A stretch of DNA of 64,000 nt from Climacium dendroides (lineage: Eukaryota > Streptophyta > Bryopsida > Hypnales > Climaciaceae), in the NCBI GenBank assembly GCA_950106755.1, contig OX467084.1:2356001-2420000 (forward strand), in the 5' to 3' direction. The translations under genes were made by a program, and so were the position numbers. Below, piece by piece: positions 1 to 11,404 of the stretch (positions are counted from its first letter, which is position 1; each line of letters starts with the position of its first letter). The notes below the pieces were generated by a model that searched no databases, had not been told where the DNA came from, and was given only the letters and a program-made list of their open reading frames with translations.

Positions 1-2073
1 TCCCACATAGAACAAACCTGGGGATGCCTCCGATCGTCTCAAAATAATGAAGAGCCTTTTCTTTCACTGGGACCTGCATTTCTTGCCGGTTGGACCTATG
101 CTGCTCAAACTCGTCCAGAAATCCACAGACTTCCTCCTTTTCCCATACAGGAAAATACCGCACTTTAACCATTTGATTCTTGGCATACTCATGATAATTC
201 TCCTTTTTCAAAGAGGAAACCTGTAAAATATGGCATTTCCAGGAAACAGGTTCCATCTGAGCCCCATCGATGACAAGCCATGCGTTTTCATCATTAAGTA
301 CCTCGATCACGTCAAGGTGATGGCTGAAAGTAGAGGCCATCGGTGAATCCTCTCGAGTGAAGTCCAGCAAATGAAAGTCCTTTCCAAGTTTCCACACAAC
401 CTTTTGCTTTAATGTGGCCAGATAGCATATCCAAAACAGCGAGAACATAGACTTCCCTATGCCGGATGTCCCCAAAATGGTGAATCTTTCACCAGGCGTA
501 GCTGCCGACATGATGTCCTTCATATCCGTGTAGCAATTGCGGACCCAAAGAAGAATCCCACCCCTAAAATTGCGGAGTGGGTCAACCTCCAGTTTGAAGA
601 AGGGCCTGGGCATCTTCACATCTGCAACTTCCCCAACGGCCTTTTTATGACTCTCAACAGCCTGCTCATAATCCTGCTTCCATCTCTTGTAACTCGCTGC
701 TGCCGATGACACAAAATCCTGGATGCTTGTATCCACACGCCGCCTTTTTGGAGCTCTTAACCCTAGGGACACACAGCAATTTCATGCACATGTAAACTGA
801 CTTCTGTGGGGACGAAAAGTTCAGGGAAGGAAGATCCATCCTGGTCACATTCAACCCTAAAACCGCTCACAAAACAGACCTGACGAAACCCTACAGTAGA
901 CCATTTAAATTGACAAATCCTAACGCATTTCATTGGCTCGTGCCATGTCTTAATCACTCCGGTCAGGGGACTATATATTCGGCACGATTTCAAGCGCCAC
1001 GAATACAGCCACGAACCATCCCTCCAAGTAAGCATCAGTCCTCCATGCCAAAACTGCATTATCGCTATCATTAAACAAAGAAGTTCGATACTCATCTGAT
1101 TTATCTAGCACCAAGAACCTACATAACCTAAGGGACAAACAGCTCCTGGAAGTACAAGAGGGACACAACGCTGTTCAAGCAAGAAGCAAAAAAGTGAAAA
1201 TCCGAGCTGCGCCAACGCGCCAACGCGGTTACGATTACCAAGGCACAAGTGACGACGATCAGGTGACAACAAACCGGCACGATTACTGCACCGCCTCAGC
1301 ACCTATTGCCTCAACAAACAGTGGACCACAGACAATCAACAACAGGATCTGACGCATCAATATAGGCTTTAAAAATGGCCGAGTCTCAACTACTCACTTT
1401 GATCTCGCAGGTTCGCTCTGTCTTGCAGAAGAATATTCTCCTTCTGTCACAGAGATTCTTAAGAAGACGTATCTGCGGTTTAGGGTAAAATATGCTCTCT
1501 TGAAGTGCAAAACCTAAGAAACTAATCCAGTTACACTATAATATCCCCAGAAACGAAATCACACGGACGTTCAAAACCCTAACCTACAAAACATTGTCAC
1601 ATGACAGTAGCCATAAACCACAAGTATCAACCAACAATTACTTGGAATAAAAATAGAAGAGGATGCAAGGATAGCAATCACTCGGAACATTACAGTGAAC
1701 AACCGATTCTCAAGACAAAGTGACAACGATTTGGTGCTTTCTCAACTAAACAGGTGCTTTTCTGTGAACTTAGCGTGAACACTGTAAGAGCGGAAGTGCG
1801 CGAGGGGAACATACCTGTAGACGTTCCATGAATTCGAGGCTTCCCAGTGACTATCACAGGATCTTCCTCCGTTCCGGTAGGTCATCCTCTGTTCTTGAAG
1901 AACTCCTCGACCTCCTCCCACACTGCTTCTTTAGCACACCGAGATCCATTCAATTTAATAGACGTTGGATCCAACTCGAACTCGTCACCAAGCGCAGAGT
2001 AATCGATCCTCCCATCGCTAATAAGAACACTAACAGGTGGAGCTGATTCCGTCTTGAAGTAGACATCCTTCAT
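1..2073 (-). pseudogene. Crinkler/RHS-type NTPase gene, copy 1 (partial, nonsense mutation)
   Basis: This is a near-identical direct copy of the gene at 5456-8583, offset by 6510 bases. Exon 1 is 1815-2073 with its ATG at 2073, intron 1 is 763-1814, and exon 2 starts at 762 and runs off the window edge within the NTPase domain. Exon 1 carries a TGA at 1882-1884 (codon 64) where the other copies have CGA for arginine, so the header is cut off after 63 residues. Exon 2 as far as visible stays in frame, with Walker A and Walker B coding regions preserved and a Leu-to-His change near position 50. The header has diverged more from copies 2 and 3 (for example at residues 4, 11 and 14-20) than intron 1 or exon 2 have. 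Translation could in principle restart downstream, but I regard it as a pseudogene. Confidence 0.7.
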
Positions 2074-2860
2074 TGTGAAAACCTGCATCCACGTCAGAGT
2101 CAGCACCCAATCAAGGACACAACCGAAAGATAAAAACCAACAACGAGATTGGGTGAAAACGGAAAGTTAGGGGAGCACTGCAGGTTACGTCTCTCACTTC
2201 CTTTTGCGAGGGGGCAGGGACCGGAGCCTTGTGTGTACCCTTCTGCAACGCCTGAACACGAAGCAGAAAAACCTTGTCAGAAAAATGTGGATTCACTTCA
2301 CCGGAGAGAAAAACAATCGCCGAAACCCCAACCCGAAAACCCCAAATCAGAACGCCAAATACCCTAAGCCGGGACGGGCCATCCAAGTTCGCCCCAAGAA
2401 AACAAACGCCTCCAAAGATGACAAGAATTAGAATCCGACAGGGAGAAAAGAGCACACTAACATGACAAAGGGCGAATGGAGACAAGGCCGACGCACATGA
2501 GGGCGCACGGAGCCGTGCGACGTCGCATATGAGGGCGCGGGTGAGGCCAACGGTGCCCTCACAACCTTTACATTTCGTAGGAGCTTAATCCAAACCCTAC
2601 ACAAACACCTAAACCAAATCATTCTCCGGTAACGAAGCTCACCTCCACACACAGAAGCTCGGCGCCACTGATGCACAGCACCCGCACACACACCTCTCGA
2701 GAGAAGAAGCGAATGAGGAGGAAGGAGAACAGAAGAACAGCAGGTATCCCCAAACCCTAAACCGCCCACAGCCGTGGGATCCCCGGACTTGATCCAAGCC
2801 ATTCGTATTTATAACCGTTAGATCCAGTGAAGAGATCCAAGCCATCCATCATTCCATGAG
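2074..2860 (-). other. 5' flank of copy 1 with a 453-bp segment absent from the other copies
   Basis: The sequence upstream of the copy 1 start matches that upstream of copies 2 and 3, but 2130-2582 has no counterpart there: the flanking sequence around 8630 is continuous across this point. The distal part (about 2640-2800) again resembles the flanks of the other copies, including an AAACCCTAAA telo-box (2752-2761) followed by GCCCAC. Similarity ends near 2860. No convincing coding region is seen in this stretch. Confidence 0.5.
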
Positions 2861-2864
2861 GAAA

Positions 2865-2909
2865 TACTATGCTAGCTAATACTATGCTAGCTAATACTAT
2901 GCTAGCTAT
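2865..2909. repeat. Three tandem copies of a 15-bp unit
   Basis: The unit TACTATGCTAGCTAA is repeated three times in perfect or near-perfect form, with one decayed extra copy near 2930. It lies where similarity to the Crinkler-type 5' flank ends and AT-rich sequence begins. Confidence 0.85.
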
Positions 2910-5455
2910 TATGCTTATGTTGGAGCCTATACTAGCTAATACTTTTGCATCACTACATATAGTATTGTGTTAATACAAAAATAATAATAATTTTTAAAAG
3001 CATTTTCATATTGCGTTTCTAGTGCATTAATAATGTGCTTCTATAAAGTGCAATGTTAACTAATACAAAATATTATTATTGAAATATATAACTAAACAGT
3101 CCTTTTCTCAATACTTTTGCAATACTATATTTGTGCTACCATAGTAGTAGACCAACAAGGTACATAATTTGTCTTCTTGCAATATTGCATATTAATAATA
3201 TTATATACGTACTTTTGGTATATTGCAATAATTAGAAAATACTATATAGTTGCAATACAACATTAATCATAATTTAGTACACTCTTAATATTACTAAAAT
3301 AGAATATTGGATGAAATTCATAATGTGACTGCATAAATAACTATTTGTGTCCAATAAGATAGCTATGGGACATGAAACTAACTAATTAATGCATAAGTGG
3401 TTTAGAGTTTCTTGTTGTAAATTCTATTTTATTTTATTTTTATTTTTCAATTAACAATTCAAAAAAAATAAGGTAACGGGTTCTACCTTTTTCTTCTCTT
3501 TCAAAAGAAAAAAATGAAATAAAATAGTTTAATGAAAAATATTGTTCCTAAGAAACTAATAAAAAATTAATAATACGTAATTATTTTTTAGGATGACAAT
3601 TGACAAATAATTTTTTTGAAAATATAGAAATTACCAAAGGAATGTAGTGAATATGTTTTATAATCTATTATAATGTATAGTAGGTACTATAATCTTATAA
3701 CTAGCCTATTTGAGTCATTCAAATTTTTTTGTATGACATGGAATTTAATTGGTATATATTGGTAAGCATAATTTTCTTTGCATCCTTAGTACATTTAATG
3801 AATGAAAAACACATAGTTTTTTGTTTTCTTTTAATTTGTAGACCCTCAACCCAATTCTCCATCATATAAAATTAGAAATTCAAAATCAATACAACAAAAA
3901 TTTCAAGTTTAGAAGGCTCAACAACAAAAAATGTAGTTGAGTAAGGTGCACAAAATCTTATTTCCTTCACTTTAAATGCAAAATAACTTGCAATCTACAT
4001 GGTCAAAGTTTTTGAAATTTCTTCCATACTTTTGCACTAGTCTAGTACAAGATCCTATGATTACATATGCAAAAAAGACATTTTAATTTTTTGTTTTTTG
4101 TTTGCTATAGAAATGATAGCTTTGAGTATTTTTTGATGCATTGGAAAAAAAGCCTTGGAACTTTAGGAGTTAAACTAGGTTGTTTGTTTGTTATAATAAG
4201 ATCTATTGGATTGTACATCCTCTAGTTGCATGCTTAGTACCATTGAAAAGCCTTTTCCCAAGAAAGGTGCACAAGCTTTAATTTGTGGTGTTTGGACCAG
4301 CGGTGCGAAAGTTATTGAATTTTAAAGTTTTTATGAATTAAAAAAATTTTAAAAAATACTTTTACTTTTTCTTTGACTGTGGCAATGGTGTAGGGCACAC
4401 TAATACCGCCTTAAGGTAGGCTCTTTATGTGTGTGTTTTTTTTTTTTTTTTTGTTACAATGAGATTTCTTGCATCAAACATCCCCGAGTCTTCTTGGGGG
4501 TATTGTCAAAAAGCTCTTTGTAAGGAAGAGAGCACGGGCTTTGTTTCATGGCGTTTGGTTGTGAAAGATATTGAATTCCAATAAGGTTAAGTTTTTATGA
4601 ATTAAAAAATTACTTTTATTTTGATTTTGACTATAGCAACGGCATGGGAAACACTAGTGACGGTTGAAAATGCGACTAGAAACCAATGTCAATCAAAACC
4701 AGCCACAAATATCGGGTCGACGGATATATTGCTAAAAGATGTTGTAGGTTCAGGAAAAGCAAAGACAAGCTAGATTCAGACATAAAAGTAAGTATTTCAT
4801 GCCTGATAGATTGCAAGCAGCTATTTCAACAGGAGGTGGTAGATACTATATTATGATTCTTTTCTTAAGTGTATGATTTTCTACTTTTGTAATGCAAATT
4901 TTTCATATAATCAAAATAGACTCTAATATCTTTCCAACACAATTTACGGTTTGTGAATTGATGAATTTTTGAGCCTACAAGAGGTTTTCAAAGTTTGCAG
5001 TTTTCATTCTGATTTCAAAGTTTGCAGTATTCATTCTGATTCACCTGCACGCCAAAAATTCGAAATATTTTTGGACCCCACTGTACAGTACAATACAATG
5101 CAAGCACTCCTGAACCACCAATGCAAACAAACTAGACATATGAGCTTTTCCAATCACTTTTTAAAATGTCCTATGCTGCACAGTGCCTATTGCTTTTCCT
5201 TTTCTTACAAATGTGGACCAAAAACAAAGCCCACATATCCATTAGAAAGGTGAATCAAAATACCCTCCTATGTCAAAATCAAACCCCATCAGACGAGGGT
5301 GGTTTGCAGCTGCAGCAGTTATATGTCAATTCTGGACCAGTCTTGCTCTGACTTCCACCATCAAAATTTGTCCAAGATGACCAAGAAGCTTTCTGTAGTC
5401 TTGACAAGGGTGTAAGCATCCTCAACCAAACTAACAAACATACCTCCTACAGCAC
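2910..5455. other. AT-rich intergenic DNA between copy 1 and copy 2
   Basis: This is about 2.5 kb of strongly AT-rich sequence with many homopolymer runs. I see no supportable gene. The only structure found is two diverged units of the arm satellite at 4195-4655, listed separately. The short open frame at 4969-5253 has no recognisable features. Confidence 0.6.
4195..4655. repeat. Two diverged units of the array found in the inverted-repeat arms
   Basis: Both units show the array's order of landmarks: a short CATTGAAAAGC-like box, a 'gtgcac...ggctttg...catggcgttt' block, 'gaaagttattgaattt', an AT-rich tract ending in ttacttttattttg, and 'gactgtggcaatggtgtagggcacacta'. Between them is a T-rich stretch like the arms' tttgttttg runs. 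They are clearly older than the units at 9.5-11.4 kb and 36.0-37.2 kb. Confidence 0.6.
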
Positions 5456-8400
5456 TCAAGGACTCATAAGCTTGTTGAAATCAATGGCAATGACATATTG
5501 CTCTGAATCAAGAATCACTCTAGGCAAGGCGCCTATGTACTTGGTCTTTCCGGTAGTAAGCCATGGTTGAAAACCAGTTTGGTCATACTTATCCTTCGGG
5601 ACACAAGCACAAACCCTCAACTTCGTTAAGCCCAATGCACTGGCCGCATCCTGCAAACCCTGGACTATATACCCGTGGGGTGAACGGGTACGACTGAAAA
5701 ACTGCAACAACAAATCAGGATGAAGTACCCCATCAATACTTTTAAAATTTGCTGGTGTTGGCCGATAATATCCGTCCGACTTGAACTCAGGAAACTTTCC
5801 CCAAGAGTCGAAATAAACAAGCTCCTTCTCGGACAGCTTCAGAGCCTCCACCTCAGTACCCTTGGCAGGTCCACCTGAAGCAATGAGTTTTTTTATAAGC
5901 AAAATGACTATGCCCATTAACTTCAGATAGCTATTTTAATAGAATCATCTACGTCTTTTGATAAATTTTTTAGCAGATTACTATATTTGGTACATTTCTG
6001 GCTAATTTTGACAAACTTGTTACCAATATTGAAGCAAATTGGCTAATTACCTCCTGCAGCTCCTTTGATAAAATTAGCCAATAATATTCTCCTCTAGCCA
6101 TTTCCCTAAAATTCATGCCAGAAAATTTCACTCACCTCGAGTAACCTTCTTCATCTGAAACAGTCCGCCTTGCTTGATGAGACGATGTCCCACAAGCTCA
6201 AACATATACCCATAAAGGTTGCCAATACTGGGGTTATTTGCATAATCCCTCATAAATTTCACCACACACCCCTTACTTAGATCTTGAAAATGCTGGGCGA
6301 ACAAATTTCGTACAGAAATTGACGCAAAGTCGAAAAACTTGCGGCTGTACTTATCGTTCTCACTGTCCTCACCTTCTCCACATTTAATGTGGACAAGAGC
6401 ATCCCCCATTTCACGCCCTTCAAAATTCCCAATAAACAAGTCCAAAGCCTCATCCTTGCGAACTGCCTTCATAGATTCTTCTATGTAAACAAGACGGTCT
6501 ACAGTACGCATCCCACACAGAACAAACCTGGGGATGCCTCCGATCGTCTCAAAATAAAGAAGAGCCTTTTCTTTCACTGGGACCTGCATTTCTTGCCGGT
6601 TGGACCTATGCTGCTCAAACTCGTCCAGAAATCCACAGACTTCCTCCTTTTCCCATACAGGAAAATACCGCACTTTAACCATTTGATTCTTGGCATACTC
6701 ATGATAATTCTCCTTTTTCAAAGAGGAAACCTGTAAAATATGGCATTTCCAGGAAACAGGTTCCATCTGAGCCCCATCGATGACAAGCCATGCGTTTTCA
6801 TCATTAAGTACCTCGATCACGTCAAGGTGATGGCTGAAAGTAGAGGCCATCGGTGAATCCTCTCGAGTGAAGTCCAGCAAATGAAAGTCCTTTCCAAGTT
6901 TCCACACAACCTTTTGCTTTAATGTGGCCAGATAGCATATCCAAAACAGCGAGAACATAGACTTCCCTATGCCGGATGTCCCCAAAATGGTGAATCTTTC
7001 ACCAGGCGTAGCTGCCGACATGATGTCCTTCATATCCGTGTAGCAATTGCGGACCCAAAGAAGAATCCCACCCCTAAAATTGCGGAGTGGGTCAACCTCC
7101 AGTTTGAAGAAGGGCCTGGGCATCTTCACATCTGCAACTTCCCCAACGGCCTTTTTATGACTCTCAACAGCCTGCTCATAATCCTGCTTCCATCTCTTGT
7201 AACTCGCTGCTGCCGATGACACAAAATCCTGGATGCTTGTATCCACACGCCGCCTTTTTGGAGCTCTTAACCCTAGGGACACACAGCAATTTCATGCACA
7301 TGTAAACTGACTTCTGTGGGGACGAAAAGTTCAGGGAAGGAAGATCCATCCTGGTCACATTCAACCCTAAAACCGCTCACAAAACAGACCTGACGAAACC
7401 CTACAGTAGACCATTTAAATTGACAAATCCTAACGCATTTCATTGGCTCGTGCCATGTCTTAATCACTCCGGTCAGGGGACTATATATTCGGCACGATTT
7501 CAAGCGCCACGAATACAGCCACGAACCATCCCTCCAAGTAAGCATCAGTCCTCCATGCCAAAACTGCATTATCGCTATCATTAAACAAAGAAGTTCGATA
7601 CTCATCTGATTTATCTAGCACCAAGAACCTACATAACCTAAGGGACAAACAGCTCCTGGAAGTACAAGAGGGACACAACGCTGTTCAAGCAAGAAGCAAA
7701 AAAGTGAAAATCCGAGCTGCGCCAACGCGCCAACGCGGTTACGATTACCAAGGCACAAGTGACGACGATCAGGTGACAACAAACCGGCACGATTACTGCA
7801 CCGCCTCAGCACCTATTGCCTCAACAAACAGTGGACCACAGACAATCAACAACAGGATCTGACGCATCAATATAGGCTTTAAAAATGGCCGAGTCTCAAC
7901 TACTCACTTTGATCTCGCAGGTTCGCTCTGTCTTGCAGAAGAATATTCTCCTTCTGTCACAGAGATTCTTAAGAAGACGTATCTGCGGTTTAGGGTAAAA
8001 TATGCTCTCTTGAAGTGCAAAACCTAAGAAACTAATCCAGTTACACTATAATATCCCCAGAAACGAAATCACACGGACGTTCAAAACCCTAACCTACAAA
8101 ACATTGTCACATGACAGTAGCCATAAACCACAAGTATCAACCAACAATTACTTGGAATAAAAATAGAAGAGGATGCAAGGATAGCAATCACTCGGAACAT
8201 TACAGTGAACAACCGATTCTCAAGACAAAGTGACAACGATTTGGTGCTTTCTCAACTAAACAGGTGCTTTTCTGTGAACTTAGCGTGAACACTGTAAGAG
8301 CGGAAGTGCGCGAGGGGAACATACCTGTAGACGTTCCATGAATTCGAGGCTTCCCAGTGACTATCACAGGATCTTCCTCCGTTCCGGTAGGTCGTCCTCT

Positions 8401-8583
8401 GTTCTTGAAGAACTCCTCGACCTCCTCCCACACTGCTTCTTTAGCACACCGAGATCCATTCAATTTAATAGACGTTGGATCCAACTCGAACAGGTCACCA
8501 AGCACAGAGAAATCGATCCTCCCATTGCGAATATAAACACTAGCAGGTGGAGATGATTCCGTCTTGAAGTAGGAATCCTTCAT
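5456..8583 (-). CDS. Crinkler/RHS-type P-loop NTPase protein, copy 2 (full length, 3 exons)
   Basis: Exons are 8325-8583, 7272-6136 and 5874-5456, which gives 604 residues. Both introns are GT-AG (gtatgt...ctag; gtgagt...tcag) and both are phase 1, and the reading frame closes across each. Residues 1-86 form a header with an 'LDPTSIKLNG' patch and a 'VWEEVEEFF' helix, as in Crinkler-type N-terminal regions. A basic PKRRRV motif (91-96) looks like a nuclear-localisation signal. The NTPase domain has Walker A GTSGIGKS (184-191) and a Walker B-like LVIDG (249-253). The C-terminal domain (about 467-604) has the 'YYRP...NF.SID...LL.QFF' pattern seen at the C-terminus of RHS/Crinkler proteins, which published work links to a restriction-endonuclease-like fold; that assignment here is inference. 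Exon 1, intron 1 and most of exon 2 lie in the inverted-repeat arm, while the end of exon 2 and all of exon 3 lie outside it. The start is the first ATG of the header frame. Function and expression are unknown. Confidence 0.75.
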
Positions 8584-9450
8584 TGTGAAAACCACGTCAG
8601 AGTCAACACTCAATCAAAGACACAACCGAAAGCTTAATCCAAACCCTCCACAATCACCAAATCATCCTCCCAGTAATGAAGCTCAACTCGACACACAGAA
8701 GCTCGGCGCCACTGTACGGGACTGATGCTCACCCGCAGGCAGCACTCCGCACACACAGCTCTCGAAAAACTGAAGATGACAAGAATTTGAATCCGAAGAG
8801 AGGGACAGGGAGAAAAGAGCACACTACCATGACGAAGGGCGAATGGAGAGAGTCTCGAGAGCACGCAGAGCAATGGAGACAGTCTCGGGAGCACACAGAG
8901 TAATGGGCACTCAAACTTGACTTCAATCGCACTGAAGTCACCCTAAAATCCCAGCGTGCATAGATCTCTCACGAGCTACGAAGCTCACAGCGAAAAACGG
9001 CTCTGCGCTGACACAGACATGCTCCCCCTCGCCCCAAGGGGAAGGGGCAATAATACTTGAAGAGAAAAATAACCAGGAATCTTAAAGAGCCATGTGCAGG
9101 GGACTGAGCAGCAACGCAGCAGCCTGAGAGAGAGCCAGATCGTAAGGACGGGGACGAACGCGGCGAAGGAGGGATGTGAACGCGGCGAGGCTGGTTTGAA
9201 GCGCACACTGCACCAAAAGTCGCCTCGTCTGCGCGAGCAACTGCGAAAGGAAGATTGCGAGGGTGGAGATCCGGTTGTGTTAACGGGGGATCGAGAGGCG
9301 CACAAATGCGCGCACACAGACAGCGGGAGGGAGAGGAGAAGGAGCTTGCGAGAAGGGGAAATGGGAGCACTGCAGGTCATCCCCGAACCCTAAATCGCCC
9401 ACAGCCGTAGGATCTCCCGAATCGATCCAAGCCGTCCACCGCCACCCTGT
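8584..9450 (-). promoter_or_regulatory. Conserved 5' flank of Crinkler-type copy 2
   Basis: This 0.87-kb flank is nearly identical to 37205-38072. It contains a telo-box AACCCTAAA (9386-9394) followed by GCCCA (9397-9401), a pairing common in plant promoters of growth-related genes. The same pair is kept upstream of copy 1 (2752-2766) and copy 3 (37258-37270 region). It lies about 0.8 kb from the ATG, so the flank must include an unannotated leader or the motif may be coincidental. Pyrimidine-rich GC-richer sequence makes several long open frames here that I do not regard as genes. Confidence 0.35.
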
Positions 9451-9479
9451 AAGGACGGGCCTATCTCTTCTATCTTCTC

Positions 9480-11400
9480 TTCTATTAAGACAGCACTAGA
9501 GTGCCCTGTGGCGTTGCCACAATCAAAACAAAAGTAAAAGTAATTTTCTAATTTTTGTAAAATAAAAAACAACTCAAAAATCCATAACTTTCTCACCGTG
9601 AGTCAAAAGGCCATGAAACCAAGCCTATGCACCCCTCCTCACCGAGGGCTTTCTGACGGTACCAAGATTGCGACCGAAATATAAGTAAAAGTAATTTTCT
9701 AATTTTTTAAAACAAAAAATAACTCAAAAATGCACAACTTTCACACCGTACGTCGGAAGGCCACGAAACCAAGCCGGTGTACCCCTCCTTGTTCCAATGG
9801 TACCAAGCACGCGATTGGGGGACGCACGGTCCGGGAGATCTCAATGTGACAAACAAAACAAACCACTTGTCTTAATAGAAGAGACTAGAGTGCCCTGTGG
9901 CGTTGCCACAATCAAAACAGAAGTAAAAGTAATTTTTTAATTTTTTTAGAACCAAAAACAACTCAAAAATTCATAACTTTCTCACTGTGAGTTGGAATGC
10001 CATGAAACCAAGCCTGTGCACCCCTCCTTGCCGACAACTTTCCGACTGTACTAAAATTGTGACCAAAATATAAGAAAAAATAATTTTCTAATTTTTTTAG
10101 AACCAAAAACAACTCAAAAATCCATAACTTTCTCACCGTGAGTCGGAATGCCACAAAACGAAGCTCGTGCACCCCTCCTCGCCAAGGGCTTTCCAACGGT
10201 ACCAAGATTGTGACCAAAATATAAGTAAAACTAATGTTCTAATTATTTAGTTCATAAAAATACTTCAAAATTCAATAACTTTCTCACTGTGAGTCGGAAC
10301 GCCACGAAACCAAGCCGGTGCACCCCTCCTCGCCGAGGGCTTTCCGACGGTACCAAGATCGCAACCAAAATATCAAAAAAAGTGATTTTTTAATTTTTCA
10401 GAACCAAAAATAACTCGAAAATGCACAACTTCCACACCGTACGTCCGAACACCACGGAACCAAGCCGGTGCACCCCTCCTCGCCGAGGGCTTTCCGGCGG
10501 TACCAAGCACACGACCAGGGGACGCACGGGCCGGGAGATCTCAAGGTGACAAACAAAACAAAACAAACAAACAAACAAAACAAACCACCTGTCTTAATAG
10601 AAAGAGATGTTTGTTTTGTTTTGTTTTGTTTTGTTTTGTTTGTCACATTGAGATCTCCTGACCATATGTCCCCCGGTCGCGTGCTTGGTACTGTTGGAAA
10701 GCCCTCGGCAAGAAGAGGTGCACCGGCTTGGTTCCGTGGCGTTCCCACGTACGGTGTGAAAGTTGTGCATTTTTTAGTTATTTTTGGTTCTGCAAAATTA
10801 GAAAATTACTTTTACTCATATTTTGATCACAATCTTGATACCATCGGAAAGCCCTCAGCGAGGAGGGGTGCACGGGCTTGGTTTCGTGGCATTCTGACTC
10901 ACGGTAAGAAAGTTATTGAATTTTGAAGTATTCTAATGAACTAAAAAATTAGAAAATTGCTTTTTTAATATTTTGATCACAATTTTGGTATCGTCGGAAA
11001 GCTCTTGACGAGGAGGGGTGCATAGGCTTGGTTTCGTGGCATTCCAATTGACAATGAGAAAGTTATGGAGTTTTGAGTTGTTTTTGGTTCTAGAAAAATT
11101 AGAAAATTACTTTTACTTTTGTTTTGATTGTGGCAATGCCACAGGACACTCTAGTCCTTTCCTTTAAGATAGGCTGTTTGTTTTGTTTTGTTTTGTTTGT
11201 TTTGTTTGTTATATTGAGATCTCCTGGACCGCGAGTCCCTTGGTCACGTGCTTGGTACCATCGGAAAGCCCTTGGCGAGGAGGGGTGCACGGGCTTGGTT
11301 TCATCAAGTTCGGACGTATGGTGAGAAAGTTATTGATTTTTGAAGTATTTTTTGAGTTGAAAAATTAAAAAATTACTTTTATTTTGAGATCTCCTAGACT
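9480..11400. repeat. AT-rich tandem array of about 10 units with an internal inversion
   Basis: The unit is about 150 bp: 'agtaattttctaattttt', then 'aactcaaaaatccataactttctcaccgtgagtcgga', then 'ccacgaaaccaagcc', 'gtgcacccctcctcgcc', 'gggctttccgacggtaccaag'. Six units read in one direction (from about 9585, 9736, 9973, 10125, 10270, 10425). After a (GTTTT)n/(AAAAC)n hairpin around 10550-10640, four more read in the opposite direction (about 10680-11330). Three extra caaaaca tracts mark unit boundaries. The piece resembles fragments of LTR-retrotransposon non-coding DNA, but I cannot name a family. Confidence 0.8.
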
Positions 11401-11404
11401 ATGT

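Noticed and set aside
763..1302. Open frames inside intron 1 of the Crinkler-type genes
   Set aside because: They lie between a donor and acceptor that join the conserved frame exactly, and have no recognisable protein features.
5456..8583. Oomycete or fungal contamination as source of the Crinkler-type genes
   Set aside because: The same contig carries a dirigent gene (land plants) and CACTA/MITE elements; oomycetes share TTTAGGG telomeres, so telomere type alone did not decide this. Not excluded if the contig is chimeric.
8969..9393. Three overlapping 100-133-codon frames in the effector gene 5' flank (and their mirror at 37263-37687)
   Set aside because: Pyrimidine-rich low-complexity sequence gives open frames on both strands; they are duplicated only because the arm is duplicated.
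10550..10640. Regularly spaced AAAC/GTTT repeats, considered as CRISPR-like or regulatory
   Set aside because: They are simple-sequence tracts at the turning point of the array; there are no unique spacers.
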